A stretch of DNA of 20,460 nt from an uncultured Clostridia bacterium (GTDB lineage: Bacteria; Bacillota_I; Bacilli_A; RF39; UBA660): assembly GCA_946533175.1 (NCBI GenBank), contig CAMNBS010000012.1, forward strand, positions 1-20,460, written 5' to 3'. Below are positions 1-8,100 of this stretch, one piece after another; the first letter of the stretch is position 1; each line of letters begins with the position of its first letter. Under the pieces are notes generated by a model. It saw nothing but the letters and a program-made list of their open reading frames with translations, was not told the origin of the DNA and did not search any database. A program made the position numbers and the translations under genes.

Positions 1-1772
1 TAACCACCGGAAATTCTTTGACTTACTTTAGTGGTTGGGTTAATCATATACATATATACACTTCCACCACCATCTAGAGCTACCGCTGTTTGGCATCCTA
101 GATTTACTAACTCCTCCGCATGCATTGCAAAAGTAACTGTATTTGATGCATGTTGAAAATTAGCTAAAATGAAATTATTACTATTTACTTGACATAACAT
201 ATTAGAAGCACTTTTATTCGTATCTCTTGTTACCACTTTTCCATTTTTTACTGAATAGTAAACTGATCCACTTGTATATTTTAATTCATCAGCAATAATT
301 TGATTTTTAGCTTCTTTATTTACTGATGATTGATAATTAGTTTTATACCATTTTAATTCTAGAGATTTACTTAAACCATACGTTCCATAAACGGTAGCAG
401 TTTTTCCATATTTATTTATTATGTCATATCCCGTATCATCACGAACTACTTTTCCATTATGCAAGATATATGGAATATATTGACTATATCCCCATTTTGT
501 TACCAGTATAGATTCTACTCCACCAAAAGCGGAATTGGAGGCAATTACTCCTTTTTTATAATCCTTTAAACTTCCAATTTCATTTTTCAAAATCATTGAA
601 ACTGTTCCTGTTATAATGCCACTTTGACTATTTGGTTTTTCTTGCATACCAATTTTAAATTGGTTATATGGATCTTTCATCCATATATGAGCAAAGATAT
701 AATAGTCTTTTTTCTCTATCCAATATTTAAGGGTTTCACTATCATATTCACTATAAAGGCTATATCCTGTTTGCATTTTTTCTTTTCCTATTGGCAAACT
801 TACAATAGTATATTCGCCTGATTTTACCCAATTACTTGTCACATTCCCTACCTTATCTTGTGCTTTGACGCCAATATAGTATGTTCCAGCATTTTCAAAC
901 TTCATTGTATATGTTCCGGCTGTCGTTTCACCACTATCTTTTATTACTTTGCCATTACTATCTAATATAGCATATTGGGCACTTTTTACTCCAGTTAAAT
1001 CATTAACGATTATTTTTACTGTACTTCCTGTATTTAATGTTCCACCATTTGGACTAAATGTTGCTTCCGGGGCCTGATTGTCTAAATTCATTTCTGACCA
1101 CTTTATTGTCTCTGATGCCAATTGGTTACCTGATATATCCGATATAATTTCTTCATTACATACGCATATTTTTCCCATACCCGTTTGATTATTCACTGTC
1201 ACCAATACGCTTTTATTTTTCTCCCCTTCATCAATTGATATTGTTGTGCTCTCGGTCATGTTGGAACATGATAATGTATTTAATCCCCAACCATATTTGA
1301 TATTATATGTTCCTGCTTTTAACCCATCATTGTCCTTTATGGTTATTGTGGCGGTCTTACTTTTTCCAAATGTATTATAATCAGTTGTTTCAACGTCGAT
1401 AATTGGTGCTATTATATCTTTTGCATTTACTATAACTTTACAACTGGCCATTTTACCATTGGCGGTTTTGACAATAATTTCTGCTTCACCTTCATGTAAT
1501 CCCTTAATTATTCCATTTTCAACACTAACAATACTTGGATTAGAACTTATCCAGGTAATATTTTTATCTGTGGCATTAGAGGGATTTATTTTTACTACTA
1601 GTTTTTCTTCTTCATTTATTAGTAAAGTTGTTTTACTTTTGTTTAAAAGAATACCTTCTACTTCTATATTAATATCCTGTTGACTATTTTTATTCATCAT
1701 AATAATACCAACTACAGATAATAATGCTATTACAATAATTAATAAGATTAACATTATAGTTTTTTTCTTCAT
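1..1772 (-). CDS. Secreted/anchored Big_2 plus phosphodiester glycosidase (NAGPA) family protein, 3' end cut by window
   Basis: Open frame of about 590 codons running off the left edge, so the C-terminus is missing. The start is the ATG at 1772, preceded by GGGGATAG. Residues about 5-26 form one hydrophobic segment after MKKK, a signal peptide or membrane anchor. Residues about 36-115 look like a bacterial Ig-like Big_2 domain (ITWISSNPSIVSV, GLHEGEAEIIVK). Two further Ig-like stretches follow (about 120-325; TYYIGVKAQDKVGN). From about 335 the sequence matches the phosphodiester glycosidase domain, with GVIASNSAFGG and the hallmark ALDGGGSSVYMY near residues 563-574. Such domains are known to remove sugar-phosphate or related caps; the substrate here is unknown. 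It probably acts outside the cell on envelope glycans, by inference. It has its own promoter upstream. Domain family is fairly secure, activity is not. Confidence 0.8.
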   Translation of the reverse strand, partial: MKKKTIMLILLIIVIALLSVVGIIMMNKNSQQDINIEVEGILLNKSKTTLLINEEEKLVVKINPSNATDKNITWISSNPSIVSVENGIIKGLHEGEAEIIVKTANGKMASCKVIVNAKDIIAPIIDVETTDYNTFGKSKTATITIKDNDGLKAGTYNIKYGWGLNTLSCSNMTESTTISIDEGEKNKSVLVTVNNQTGMGKICVCNEEIISDISGNQLASETIKWSEMNLDNQAPEATFSPNGGTLNTGSTVKIIVNDLTGVKSAQYAILDSNGKVIKDSGETTAGTYTMKFENAGTYYIGVKAQDKVGNVTSNWVKSGEYTIVSLPIGKEKMQTGYSLYSEYDSETLKYWIEKKDYYIFAHIWMKDPYNQFKIGMQEKPNSQSGIITGTVSMILKNEIGSLKDYKKGVIASNSAFGGVESILVTKWGYSQYIPYILHNGKVVRDDTGYDIINKYGKTATVYGTYGLSKSLELKWYKTNYQSSVNKEAKNQIIADELKYTSGSVYYSVKNGKVVTRDTNKSASNMLCQVNSNNFILANFQHASNTVTFAMHAEELVNLGCQTAVALDGGGSVYMYMINPTTKVSQRISGG

Positions 1773-1809
1773 CTTATCACTATCCCCATTATTCTATTAT
1801 TACATTAAA

Positions 1810-1839
1810 ATGATATCATTTAAATATCTTTTTTGTCAA
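1810..1839 (-). promoter_or_regulatory. Promoter of the Big_2/NAGPA gene
   Basis: On the minus strand TTGACA (1839-1834) is followed after 18 bases by TATCAT (1815-1810), with a TG one base before the -10 (extended -10). It lies about 40 bases upstream of the ATG at 1772, separating this gene from the ftsK unit. Confidence 0.65.
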
Positions 1840-1847
1840 TTTATAAT

Positions 1848-1871
1848 AAAAAAATAAATATAATTATATTT
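1848..1871 (-). terminator. Weak A/T-only hairpin after the ftsK unit
   Basis: A perfect 16-base palindrome, AAATATAATTATATTT (1856-1871), follows the stop of the 180-residue gene by six bases and is followed on the minus strand by ATTTTTTT. The stem has no G or C, so it is only a candidate terminator. Confidence 0.35.
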
Positions 1872-1876
1872 ACTTT

Positions 1877-2419
1877 TTATTTCATAGCAATTGTAAAAAT
1901 CAATAAAGAAATCATTAAAACAGAAAAAATACTTATTGATACTAAGAAAATGAACGAAAAGGAAGCATATCCTGCATATCCAAATGATAATTTAGGTTGA
2001 TAAACATCTTTTTTCTCTTCTTCATGTACATCTATTCTTATTTCTTCTTGTCTTATTTGAATATTATGAAGAATATTTCGAATACTATTAATTTCAACAA
2101 TGGTAAATCCATTAAGAGATAAAGTTCTACCATTTTTAAATAATACATAATAGTAACAGGTATTATTATTACGATTATAATCATATTTTTCATCAATAAT
2201 TAATAAATCTTGTTTATATCTATTTAAAAAAGAACTAAAGTTATTAGAAATATCAAGATTACTTATGGAAAATTTTGTTTTATCATTTTTATTATTTTTC
2301 ATACTAAAGCAAAATTCTAATTCCTGAGGATTTTTTTTAATAGTAAGACATGTTTTTTTATAATTATCCTCATTTTTTAAATATAAATCAATAATACTAT
2401 TCAAATAATCTATTTTCAT
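1877..2419 (-). CDS. Hypothetical 180-residue protein with C-terminal membrane anchor, downstream of ftsK
   Basis: I do not recognise this family. The soluble part (residues 1-140) is rich in Asn, Lys and Ile and contains a beta-like stretch CYYYVLFKNGRTLSLNGF (88-105), then an amphipathic segment rich in charged residues (118-137, RQEEIRIDVHEEEKKD). Residues about 150-178 are a single strongly hydrophobic segment ending IAMK at the C-terminus, giving a tail-anchored topology with the bulk probably in the cytoplasm. The ATG at 2419 has AAGGGATGAAAG upstream. Only 21 bases separate it from the ftsK stop, with no terminator or promoter between them, so it is probably co-transcribed with ftsK. 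A role near the membrane in chromosome segregation or division is a guess from position only. Confidence 0.75.
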   Translation of the reverse strand: MKIDYLNSIIDLYLKNEDNYKKTCLTIKKNPQELEFCFSMKNNKNDKTKFSISNLDISNNFSSFLNRYKQDLLIIDEKYDYNRNNNTCYYYVLFKNGRTLSLNGFTIVEINSIRNILHNIQIRQEEIRIDVHEEEKKDVYQPKLSFGYAGYASFSFIFLVSISIFSVLMISLLIFTIAMK

Positions 2420-2440
2420 CTTTCATCCCTTTTTTCTTTA

Positions 2441-4732
2441 TTATATTATTTCTTCACTATCATCATCTTTATTTAATTTAACTAATACTTCTCTTGGTTT
2501 ACTTCCATTCATTGGGCCAATTATTCCACGTTCTTCTAATAAATCTATTACCCTTGCTGCCCTATTATATCCTAATTTAAATCTTCTTTGTAATAATGAA
2601 GCTGAAGCTTTTCCTGTTGTTACAACAAATTCGACAATATCATCATAAAGTGGATCATCATATTCATCTTTAACTTCGGTGTTAGCATCAACAGTTCCAC
2701 TATTCTTCTCAGCAATTTCTAAGTTTTGGAATCTTTGATCATATTGCGCTATTTGTTGTTCACATACATAGTCAACAATTCGTTTAATTTCATCTTCAGA
2801 AATCCAAGCTCCCTGAATACGGATTGGTGAATTTTCTCCTTGGGGAAGAAATAACATATCACCTCTTCCAAGAAGTTTTTCAGCTCCCATCATATCTAAA
2901 ATCGTACGTGAATCAATTCCTGATGATACAGCAAAGGCAACACGAGTTGGAATATTAGCTTTAATTACTCCAGTGATAACATCAGTTGATGGTCTTTGTG
3001 TAGCAATAATTAAATGAATTCCAGCCGCTCTAGCCATTTGAGTAATACGCATAATAGCATCTTCAACTTCTTTACTAGCTACCATCATCAAATCAGCAAG
3101 TTCATCAACAACAACGACAATAAAAGGCATGCGAGCAATTTTATCTTCTGGTGATAATCCTTCATTTTTCTTATCAACCATTTCGTTATATGTATCAATA
3201 TTTTTTACATGACATTCTTCAAAAACATCATATCGATGTTCCATTTCATTTACAACTTTTTGAAGAGCTGCAGCTGCTTTCTTTGGATCAGTTACTACTG
3301 GACATAATAAATGTGGTACCCCATTATACATTGAAAGTTCAACCTTTTTAGGATCAACTAAAATTAATTTCACTTCATCAGGTTTCGTACGCATTAATAT
3401 ACTTGCTAAAATACAGTTAATACATACTGATTTACCACTACCTGTGGCACCAGCAACTAACATATGTGGAGCTTTGTTAATTGGATATGTTTTAATCTCT
3501 CCTTTGATATCTTTTCCTAAGGCAACCAATAGTTTTTTATCCAAATCTTTTTTTATAATTGGATCCATTATTTCTTTAATATAAACTGTTGTTGGTTCAT
3601 CATTAGCAATTTCAATACCACAAGTACTTTTACCTGGAATAGGAGCTTGAATACGTACATCTTTTTTAGCAAGAGCTAAACTAATTTCTTTATTAATACT
3701 AGTTAAACGAGAAAGCTTTGTTCCAGCTTTAATCGCTAACTCATATTGGGTACAAGCAGGTCCCACTGTTACAGCTACTACTTTACCTATTACACCAAAC
3801 TCTCCTAATACTTCTTCCAAAGTATCAATATTTTTCTCAATATTACCTTGATTATTTACTTTACTCTTTTTTGGTGGATCAAGTAAATTAGTTGAAGGTA
3901 ATTGATAATTACCCGTATCAATTACTTTTGGTTTAAAATCATTTTCTACTTCTTCCACTGGAGGTGCTTCATTTATTTTAGGTTTACTCTTAATTTCTTC
4001 TAAACTAACTGTTTTTTTCTCAATAACATCTTCTTCTTTCTCATCGTCTTCTCTACTTCTTGTATTATCACTTATTTTAACATTTACTACTTCACCTGGA
4101 TTAACACCAATAATATGCTCTTCTTTTTTATTTTTATCATGATGAGGAACTAATTCCTTACTCTTGTTATAGCCATTTTTAATTAATTCAACAATCGAAA
4201 TACCAGTAAATAAAGCTAGACCACCAACGATTAAAACCCAATAAATTATTTTAGTTCCTTCGGCGGCAAAAAGAGCATAAGTTAAACTAATTAAGAGTCC
4301 ACCTAGCATTCCTCCACCAATATTTTGAAAAGCCATTTCACGAGAGGTTCCTTCAACAATAGAAAAAACATTAATTACTTCATTAAAGGTATTTTTAATA
4401 ATTTCTTGCCATGAAATATTATTTTGCAAATATCCCATATGAAAAACTAACAAAACACCAATTATTGCCAAAATTAAACCTACTATTTTAGAATTTAAAA
4501 AATCCGGATACTCTTTTGCAAACATAACATATAGGCCAATAATAATAATGCCTATTAAAGGTACAATATAAAGACTACCAAAAAGAAAAGCAAAAAAAGC
4601 ACAAATAAGCTTTCCACATTGTCCATATCCACATATACCCAATATACCAATTAAAATTAAAATAATACCATAAACTTCAATACTAAGAGTGAATCTTGAT
4701 TTGCTATCCTTTTTTCTTTTTCGTTTTGCCAT
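2441..4732 (-). CDS. ftsK: DNA translocase FtsK/SpoIIIE family
   Basis: ATP-driven double-stranded DNA pump that clears chromosome ends from the division septum (SpoIIIE also acts in sporulation). At 763 residues it has the usual Firmicutes length. Residues 20-182 hold four to five membrane segments, followed by an acidic, variable linker (190-300). The alpha domain begins near 300; the motor core has Walker A GATGSGKS (428-435) and Walker B VVVVDELADLM (539-549), then IIATQRPSTDVITG (575-588). The C-terminal gamma domain (about 690-753) is the winged helix that reads polar DNA signals, with GKASASLLQRRFKLGYNRAA (707-726). All catalytic residues I looked for are present. It is first gene of a two-gene unit with its own promoter. 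FtsK versus SpoIIIE cannot be decided from sequence alone; spoIIIE is an equally valid name. Confidence 0.95.
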   Translation of the reverse strand: MAKRKRKKDSKSRFTLSIEVYGIILILIGILGICGYGQCGKLICAFFAFLFGSLYIVPLIGIIIIGLYVMFAKEYPDFLNSKIVGLILAIIGVLLVFHMGYLQNNISWQEIIKNTFNEVINVFSIVEGTSREMAFQNIGGGMLGGLLISLTYALFAAEGTKIIYWVLIVGGLALFTGISIVELIKNGYNKSKELVPHHDKNKKEEHIIGVNPGEVVNVKISDNTRSREDDEKEEDVIEKKTVSLEEIKSKPKINEAPPVEEVENDFKPKVIDTGNYQLPSTNLLDPPKKSKVNNQGNIEKNIDTLEEVLGEFGVIGKVVAVTVGPACTQYELAIKAGTKLSRLTSINKEISLALAKKDVRIQAPIPGKSTCGIEIANDEPTTVYIKEIMDPIIKKDLDKKLLVALGKDIKGEIKTYPINKAPHMLVAGATGSGKSVCINCILASILMRTKPDEVKLILVDPKKVELSMYNGVPHLLCPVVTDPKKAAAALQKVVNEMEHRYDVFEECHVKNIDTYNEMVDKKNEGLSPEDKIARMPFIVVVVDELADLMMVASKEVEDAIMRITQMARAAGIHLIIATQRPSTDVITGVIKANIPTRVAFAVSSGIDSRTILDMMGAEKLLGRGDMLFLPQGENSPIRIQGAWISEDEIKRIVDYVCEQQIAQYDQRFQNLEIAEKNSGTVDANTEVKDEYDDPLYDDIVEFVVTTGKASASLLQRRFKLGYNRAARVIDLLEERGIIGPMNGSKPREVLVKLNKDDDSEEII

Positions 4733-4759
4733 AATGTAACCTACTTTCTTACATATTAT

Positions 4760-4788
4760 ATTATATAAAAATTCTTTTGTCTTTTCAA
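4760..4788 (-). promoter_or_regulatory. Promoter of ftsK
   Basis: Minus strand TTGAAA (4788-4783), 17-base spacer, TATAAT (4765-4760). It sits in the 78-base gap after the GtrA gene and about 28 bases upstream of the ftsK ATG, so ftsK does not depend on the upstream operon. Confidence 0.75.
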
Positions 4789-4810
4789 TATTAAAAAGTA
4801 AACATCCACC

Positions 4811-5215
4811 TTATTTTTTCTTAGAATCAATACTGCCTTGAAAGACAATATACTTATCATACAAATATTCTAAAATAAAGTTTAAAAGCATATTAATGCC
4901 TGTTACTAAATAATCATTCCATAGTAATCTTTCTGCTAAATAATTTCCTAAAATAGTTGATAAAGGTGTAAATACTAAATAGAAAAGAAATACTTTCGAC
5001 AAAGCAACGGAAACATTATTATCTGAATAGAAAGTATAATTGCGATTTAATATAAAATTCCATATTACTGAAACAATAAGCGCTATTAAATAACATGCCC
5101 AATAATCCCAATTAGTCAACTCTTCTAATAAAGTAAATAAACCTATTTCAATAACTCCAGCTGATATTGAAAAAAGAGTAAATTTTATTTTCCTAATTAA
5201 TTCTTTCTTTTTCAT
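4811..5215 (-). CDS. GtrA-family membrane protein
   Basis: Small integral membrane protein of 134 residues with four predicted membrane segments (about 12-28, 40-58, 70-90, 104-122). The family signatures are visible: WNFILNRNYTF (about 52-62) and NFILEYLYDKYIVF near the C-terminus. GtrA-like proteins are thought to assist transfer or flipping of lipid-linked sugars (undecaprenyl- or dolichyl-phosphate glucose) across the membrane. The ATG at 5215 is preferred because AAGGA lies seven bases upstream; an in-frame ATG at 5248 would add 11 basic residues and has no ribosome binding site. The chosen start lies inside the end of the DUF2130 gene (23-base overlap, different frame), which suggests translational coupling. 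No glycosyltransferase is adjacent, so its partner is unknown. Confidence 0.85.
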   Translation of the reverse strand: MKKKELIRKIKFTLFSISAGVIEIGLFTLLEELTNWDYWACYLIALIVSVIWNFILNRNYTFYSDNNVSVALSKVFLFYLVFTPLSTILGNYLAERLLWNDYLVTGINMLLNFILEYLYDKYIVFQGSIDSKKK

Positions 5216-6491
5216 TATCTTTTTCCTTTTTAAACATTTCTTTAACACTTTCGGCGTTCTTTGTCAATTTCTCAATACTTAATTTATCCAATTTATCATT
5301 AGCAATTCTCAAATTTTTATCCGATAATAATAAATTTTCTTTCATTTTTTGAAGATGATCAATTGACTTATCTATTTCCTCAATAGCTTTCATAAACTTA
5401 TCACTAGCTAATCGATAATTTCTACCAAAATCATTTTTAAAATTATCAATATTTTCTTCAAAATGAGATATATCAATATTTTGATTGCGAATTATTTCTA
5501 ATTCTTTTTTATATTTTAATGTATTCATCGAAATACTTCGAATTAAAGTAATCATGGGAATAAAAAATTGTGGGCGAATAACATACATTTTGGGATATTT
5601 ATATGAAACATCAACAATACCATTATTATATAGTTCATTATCCATCTCTAATAAAGATACAAGAACAGCATATTCACAATGTTTTTCATTTCGATCTTTA
5701 TCTAATTCTTTAAAAAAGTCTTCATTTTTATGCTTTGTACTAGTTGTATCTCCTTCATTTTTCATTTCAAACATAATCGAAACAAATTCCTGATGCTCAT
5801 CATCATAATCCCGAAAGATAAAATCTCCTTTAGAACCAGATTTAATATCATTATCTTTTTCAAAATAAGCATTTTTAAAAAGGGGGCGCAAAGAATTAAA
5901 TGCACTGCTACAATGAACTTCTAACGATTCACCAATCATTTTTGTTGACTGTCTTGCCTTAAAATCTTTATAATAAGCAATTTGCTCATCTTTAACTTTT
6001 ATTTTTTCATTAAAATTATTCAATAAATTTTTCTCTTTAATAACATATTCATTTTGATTATTCTTTAAATCATTTTTAAGTTTTTCTATCTCTTTGTCTT
6101 TATTATTAATTATTTCTTGATTTTGAAGTAACAATTCTGATTTTTGAAGTTTAATTTTATTCTCTAGTTCATTAATTAATAATTCTTTTTTGGTTAACTG
6201 TTCTCGAAAATCATTTTCTAGTTCATGTTTTAAGTTTTTATTTGTTAATTCTAATTCTTGATGTAATCTATTAATCTCTAAGTTTTTGTTATTTAATTGA
6301 TTATTTAAGTCTTTTTCTAAATTATTCAAAGCTATTTTAATATCTTGATTTTTTTCTTTTTCCCAGATGTTTTCCCTATTTTTTAACTCTTGTTCAAACT
6401 CATGATCTCGTATTTGTTTGGCAATAGATTGATAATCATTTTCATCAATAGTAAAAACCGTTTTACATTTTGGACATTTTATTTCATTCAT
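5193..6491 (-). CDS. DUF2130 protein: zinc knuckle, long coiled coil, nuclease-like core
   Basis: 432 residues. The N-terminus has a single CPKC pair (Cys6, Cys9) in a short zinc-ribbon-like start (KCPKCKTVFTIDENDY). Residues about 30-180 form an almost uninterrupted heptad-rich coiled coil of Glu, Lys, Asn and Leu. Residues about 180-320 match the DUF2130 domain: RQSTKMIGESLE (180-191), then GDFIFRD (222-228) and FEMKNE (241-246). The spacing of Asp223, Glu242 and Lys244 resembles a PD-(D/E)XK nuclease site; that is inference, no activity is shown. A second coiled coil (about 325-425) ends the protein. The ATG has GGGAGG upstream. It lies nine bases after the DUF362 stop and overlaps the GtrA gene, so the three form one operon. 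The target and cellular role of DUF2130 proteins are not established. Confidence 0.85.
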   Translation of the reverse strand: MNEIKCPKCKTVFTIDENDYQSIAKQIRDHEFEQELKNRENIWEKEKNQDIKIALNNLEKDLNNQLNNKNLEINRLHQELELTNKNLKHELENDFREQLTKKELLINELENKIKLQKSELLLQNQEIINNKDKEIEKLKNDLKNNQNEYVIKEKNLLNNFNEKIKVKDEQIAYYKDFKARQSTKMIGESLEVHCSSAFNSLRPLFKNAYFEKDNDIKSGSKGDFIFRDYDDEHQEFVSIMFEMKNEGDTTSTKHKNEDFFKELDKDRNEKHCEYAVLVSLLEMDNELYNNGIVDVSYKYPKMYVIRPQFFIPMITLIRSISMNTLKYKKELEIIRNQNIDISHFEENIDNFKNDFGRNYRLASDKFMKAIEEIDKSIDHLQKMKENLLLSDKNLRIANDKLDKLSIEKLTKNAESVKEMFKKEKDNEKERIN

Positions 6492-6500
6492 ATAACCTCC

Positions 6501-7388
6501 CTATTTTATTTCGATTAATTCATAATCTCTTGTTCCTAACCCTATTTCTTCAGCATACTCTAAAATATGACGACCATTTTGTCTTTCAACCCGCTCAATA
6601 AAAGTACTTTTTCCAGGATCAGAACTATTCCATATTAAATCAATACAAGCTTGATCTAAACTAACCGGATCCATACTAGCTAAGATACCAATATCTTGCA
6701 TGCATGGATTATCCGGATTTGCATCACAATCACAGTCTACCGATAAATTATTCATAATATCAATATAAATAATCTTTTTTCCTTGAAAAAGAAAATAATC
6801 GCTAACCGCTTTCGCTGCTTCAGCCATACTTTCTAAAAAACCATTTTGGTTATCAATATGATTCCAGCATTTATTAGGATCATCAGTTATTCCAACCGAA
6901 TGAATATAAGCCTTACCATTTCGTGATGCAATACCAATCGACTGATTTTTAAGAACACCTCCAAAACCACCCATGGCATGACCTTTAAAATGCGCTAAGT
7001 TTATTAGATAATCATAATTATCTAAATTCTTACCAACAATATCATATTGCAAATGTTTTCCACTATTTACCGGAATTTTTATTTCTCCATCACCATCTAA
7101 GATGTCAACTGGAGCAATTCTCGTAAAACCATGTTCTTCCATTACTTTTAAATGTTCTTCTTTAGTATTTCTCCTTCCACTATAAGCTGTATTACATTCA
7201 ACAATAGTGCCATCTACTTTTTGAACTAATTTTTGAATTAATTCTGGTTTTAAAAAATTATGTCCGCCAGGTTCACCAGATGAAATTTTAACAGCAACTT
7301 TTCCTTGTAATTTTTGTTCTAAATAATCATAAATTTTAACTAAATTATCACTAGATATATTTTTAATAAAATAAACTCTACTTGACAT
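6501..7388 (-). CDS. DUF362 domain protein
   Basis: 295 residues covering one DUF362 domain. Recognisable blocks are VAVKISSGEPGGHNFL (31-46), LAHFKGHAMGGFGGVLKN (131-148), IGIASRNGKAYIHS (151-164) and the cysteine-bearing VDCDCDANPDNPCMQDIGIL (217-236), followed by ASMDPVSLDQACIDLIW. DUF362 proteins are often annotated as iron-sulfur proteins and some forms carry an added 2x[4Fe-4S] ferredoxin domain. This one lacks that extension; Cys219, Cys221 and Cys229 are the visible candidate ligands. The physiological reaction is unknown. The ATG at 7388 has GAGGTGATTAT upstream and a good promoter. It is the first gene of the DUF362-DUF2130-GtrA operon and diverges from the RNHCP gene. The family call is secure, function is not. 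Confidence 0.88.
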   Translation of the reverse strand: MSSRVYFIKNISSDNLVKIYDYLEQKLQGKVAVKISSGEPGGHNFLKPELIQKLVQKVDGTIVECNTAYSGRRNTKEEHLKVMEEHGFTRIAPVDILDGDGEIKIPVNSGKHLQYDIVGKNLDNYDYLINLAHFKGHAMGGFGGVLKNQSIGIASRNGKAYIHSVGITDDPNKCWNHIDNQNGFLESMAEAAKAVSDYFLFQGKKIIYIDIMNNLSVDCDCDANPDNPCMQDIGILASMDPVSLDQACIDLIWNSSDPGKSTFIERVERQNGRHILEYAEEIGLGTRDYELIEIK

Positions 7389-7413
7389 ATAATCACCTCA
7401 TTCTTATACTTAC

Positions 7414-7441
7414 ATTATATCAATTCTTTTTTGGTTTGCAA
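7414..7441 (-). promoter_or_regulatory. Promoter of the DUF362-DUF2130-GtrA operon
   Basis: Minus strand TTGCAA (7441-7436), 16-base spacer, TATAAT (7419-7414), about 25 bases upstream of the ATG at 7388. Confidence 0.65.
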
Positions 7442-7461
7442 AGTTCTTACAAAACAATTTC

Positions 7462-7490
7462 TTTACATTTATAAAAAATAATTATACAAT
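7462..7490 (+). promoter_or_regulatory. Promoter of the RNHCP gene
   Basis: Plus strand TTTACA (7462-7467), 17-base spacer, TACAAT (7485-7490), 15 bases before the ATG at 7506. It is back to back with the DUF362 promoter. Confidence 0.5.
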
Positions 7491-7505
7491 TTTAATGAGG
7501 GATTT

Positions 7506-7808
7506 ATGAAAAGATTTAATATGATTGATGAAGAATTTATATGTCAAAATTGTGGAAGACAAATAACTAAATTAGGTTATACCGCTCGAGATCACTGTAA
7601 TTATTGTCTATATTCCATGCATGTTGATATCTTACCAGGCGACCGAAATAATCCTTGTCATGGTCTTTTAAAGCCAATTGATATCGAAAAATATCACGAA
7701 ACCTATAAAATTATTTATGAATGTGAAAAATGTCATCAAAAACATAAAAATATTATGGCAATTGATGATGATATGAATAAAATTATTGAATTATCAAAAA
7801 AACTATAA
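7506..7808 (+). CDS. RNHCP domain zinc-binding protein
   Basis: A 100-residue cytoplasmic protein whose core ARDHCNYCLYSMHVD (27-41) is the RNHCP signature, here with Asp for the usual Asn. Cysteine pairs at 13/16 (CQNC), 31/34 and 73/76 (CEKC), plus Cys51 in NPCHG, suggest two zinc sites. The block PGDRNNPCHGLLKPI (44-58) is also typical. Function of the family is not established; RNA or nucleic-acid binding is plausible from the zinc-ribbon build only. The ATG follows GAGGG. It is a single-gene unit with its own promoter and a strong hairpin overlapping its stop codon. Confidence 0.88.
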   Translation: MKRFNMIDEEFICQNCGRQITKLGYTARDHCNYCLYSMHVDILPGDRNNPCHGLLKPIDIEKYHETYKIIYECEKCHQKHKNIMAIDDDMNKIIELSKKL

Positions 7809-7830
7809 TCATTTTGTTGATTATAGTTTT
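7799..7830. terminator. Bidirectional terminator between RNHCP gene and esaB
   Basis: Perfect 13-bp inverted repeat AAAACTATAATCA (7799-7811) / TGATTATAGTTTT (7818-7830) with a six-base loop. The plus side continues TTTTATTT and the minus side reads seven T residues, so it can stop transcription in both directions. The left arm overlaps the RNHCP stop codon. Confidence 0.8.
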
Positions 7831-7842
7831 ATTTAACCATAA

Positions 7843-8100
7843 TTATAATAAAATTATCATTGAATCATTGCGAATATCGGTATCTCTAACTAAGGTATTC
7901 ATATCATAGATATTACCATTGGAAGCATTATAAAGAACATAGTCTCTTTGAACATTAAAAGTACCACTGGAAAGCTCAAAAAGAGTTATTTTAAGCATCT
8001 TAATTACACTATAAATTTTACGATTAACCGGTATATAAACATCATATTTTTCTTCTAGTGATGGAACATTAACCGAAACTAATACTTTATTTTCAATCAT
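7843..8100 (-). CDS. esaB: EsaB/YukD-like ubiquitin-fold protein of type VII secretion
   Basis: 85 residues with the beta-grasp pattern of EsaB/YukD: KVLVSVNVPSLEEKYDVYIP (5-24) as the first hairpin, a helix around IYSVIKMLKITLFELS (28-43), then YVLYNASNGNIYDMNTLVRD (54-73) and the closing strand MIILL. EsaB is a small cytoplasmic component or regulator of the Firmicutes type VII (Ess/Yuk) secretion system; it resembles ubiquitin but is not known to be conjugated. There is no C-terminal diglycine. Its ATG overlaps the essC TGA by four bases (ATGA) and has a perfect AAGGAGG inside the end of essC, indicating tight coupling. The context with essC makes the call firm. Confidence 0.87.
   Translation of the reverse strand: MIENKVLVSVNVPSLEEKYDVYIPVNRKIYSVIKMLKITLFELSSGTFNVQRDYVLYNASNGNIYDMNTLVRDTDIRNDSMIILL

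Noticed and set aside
624..1683. Short hydrophobic plus-strand frames at 624-821 and 1459-1683
   Set aside because: Both lie opposite the long minus-strand Big_2/NAGPA frame, which has recognisable domains throughout.
5216..5248. Upstream in-frame ATG (5248) as start of the GtrA protein
   Set aside because: It has no ribosome binding site and adds a basic peptide before a typical GtrA start; the ATG at 5215 has AAGGA at proper spacing.
5485..5793. Plus-strand open frame of 102 codons opposite the DUF2130 gene
   Set aside because: Antisense to a well-supported coding region, no family resemblance and no convincing ribosome binding site; a by-product of AT-rich coding sequence.
8097..8100. 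TGA as tryptophan (Mycoplasma code), given the very low GC content
   Set aside because: EssC ends at its normal length with TGA in an ATGA overlap with esaB, and tryptophans in the long genes use TGG.
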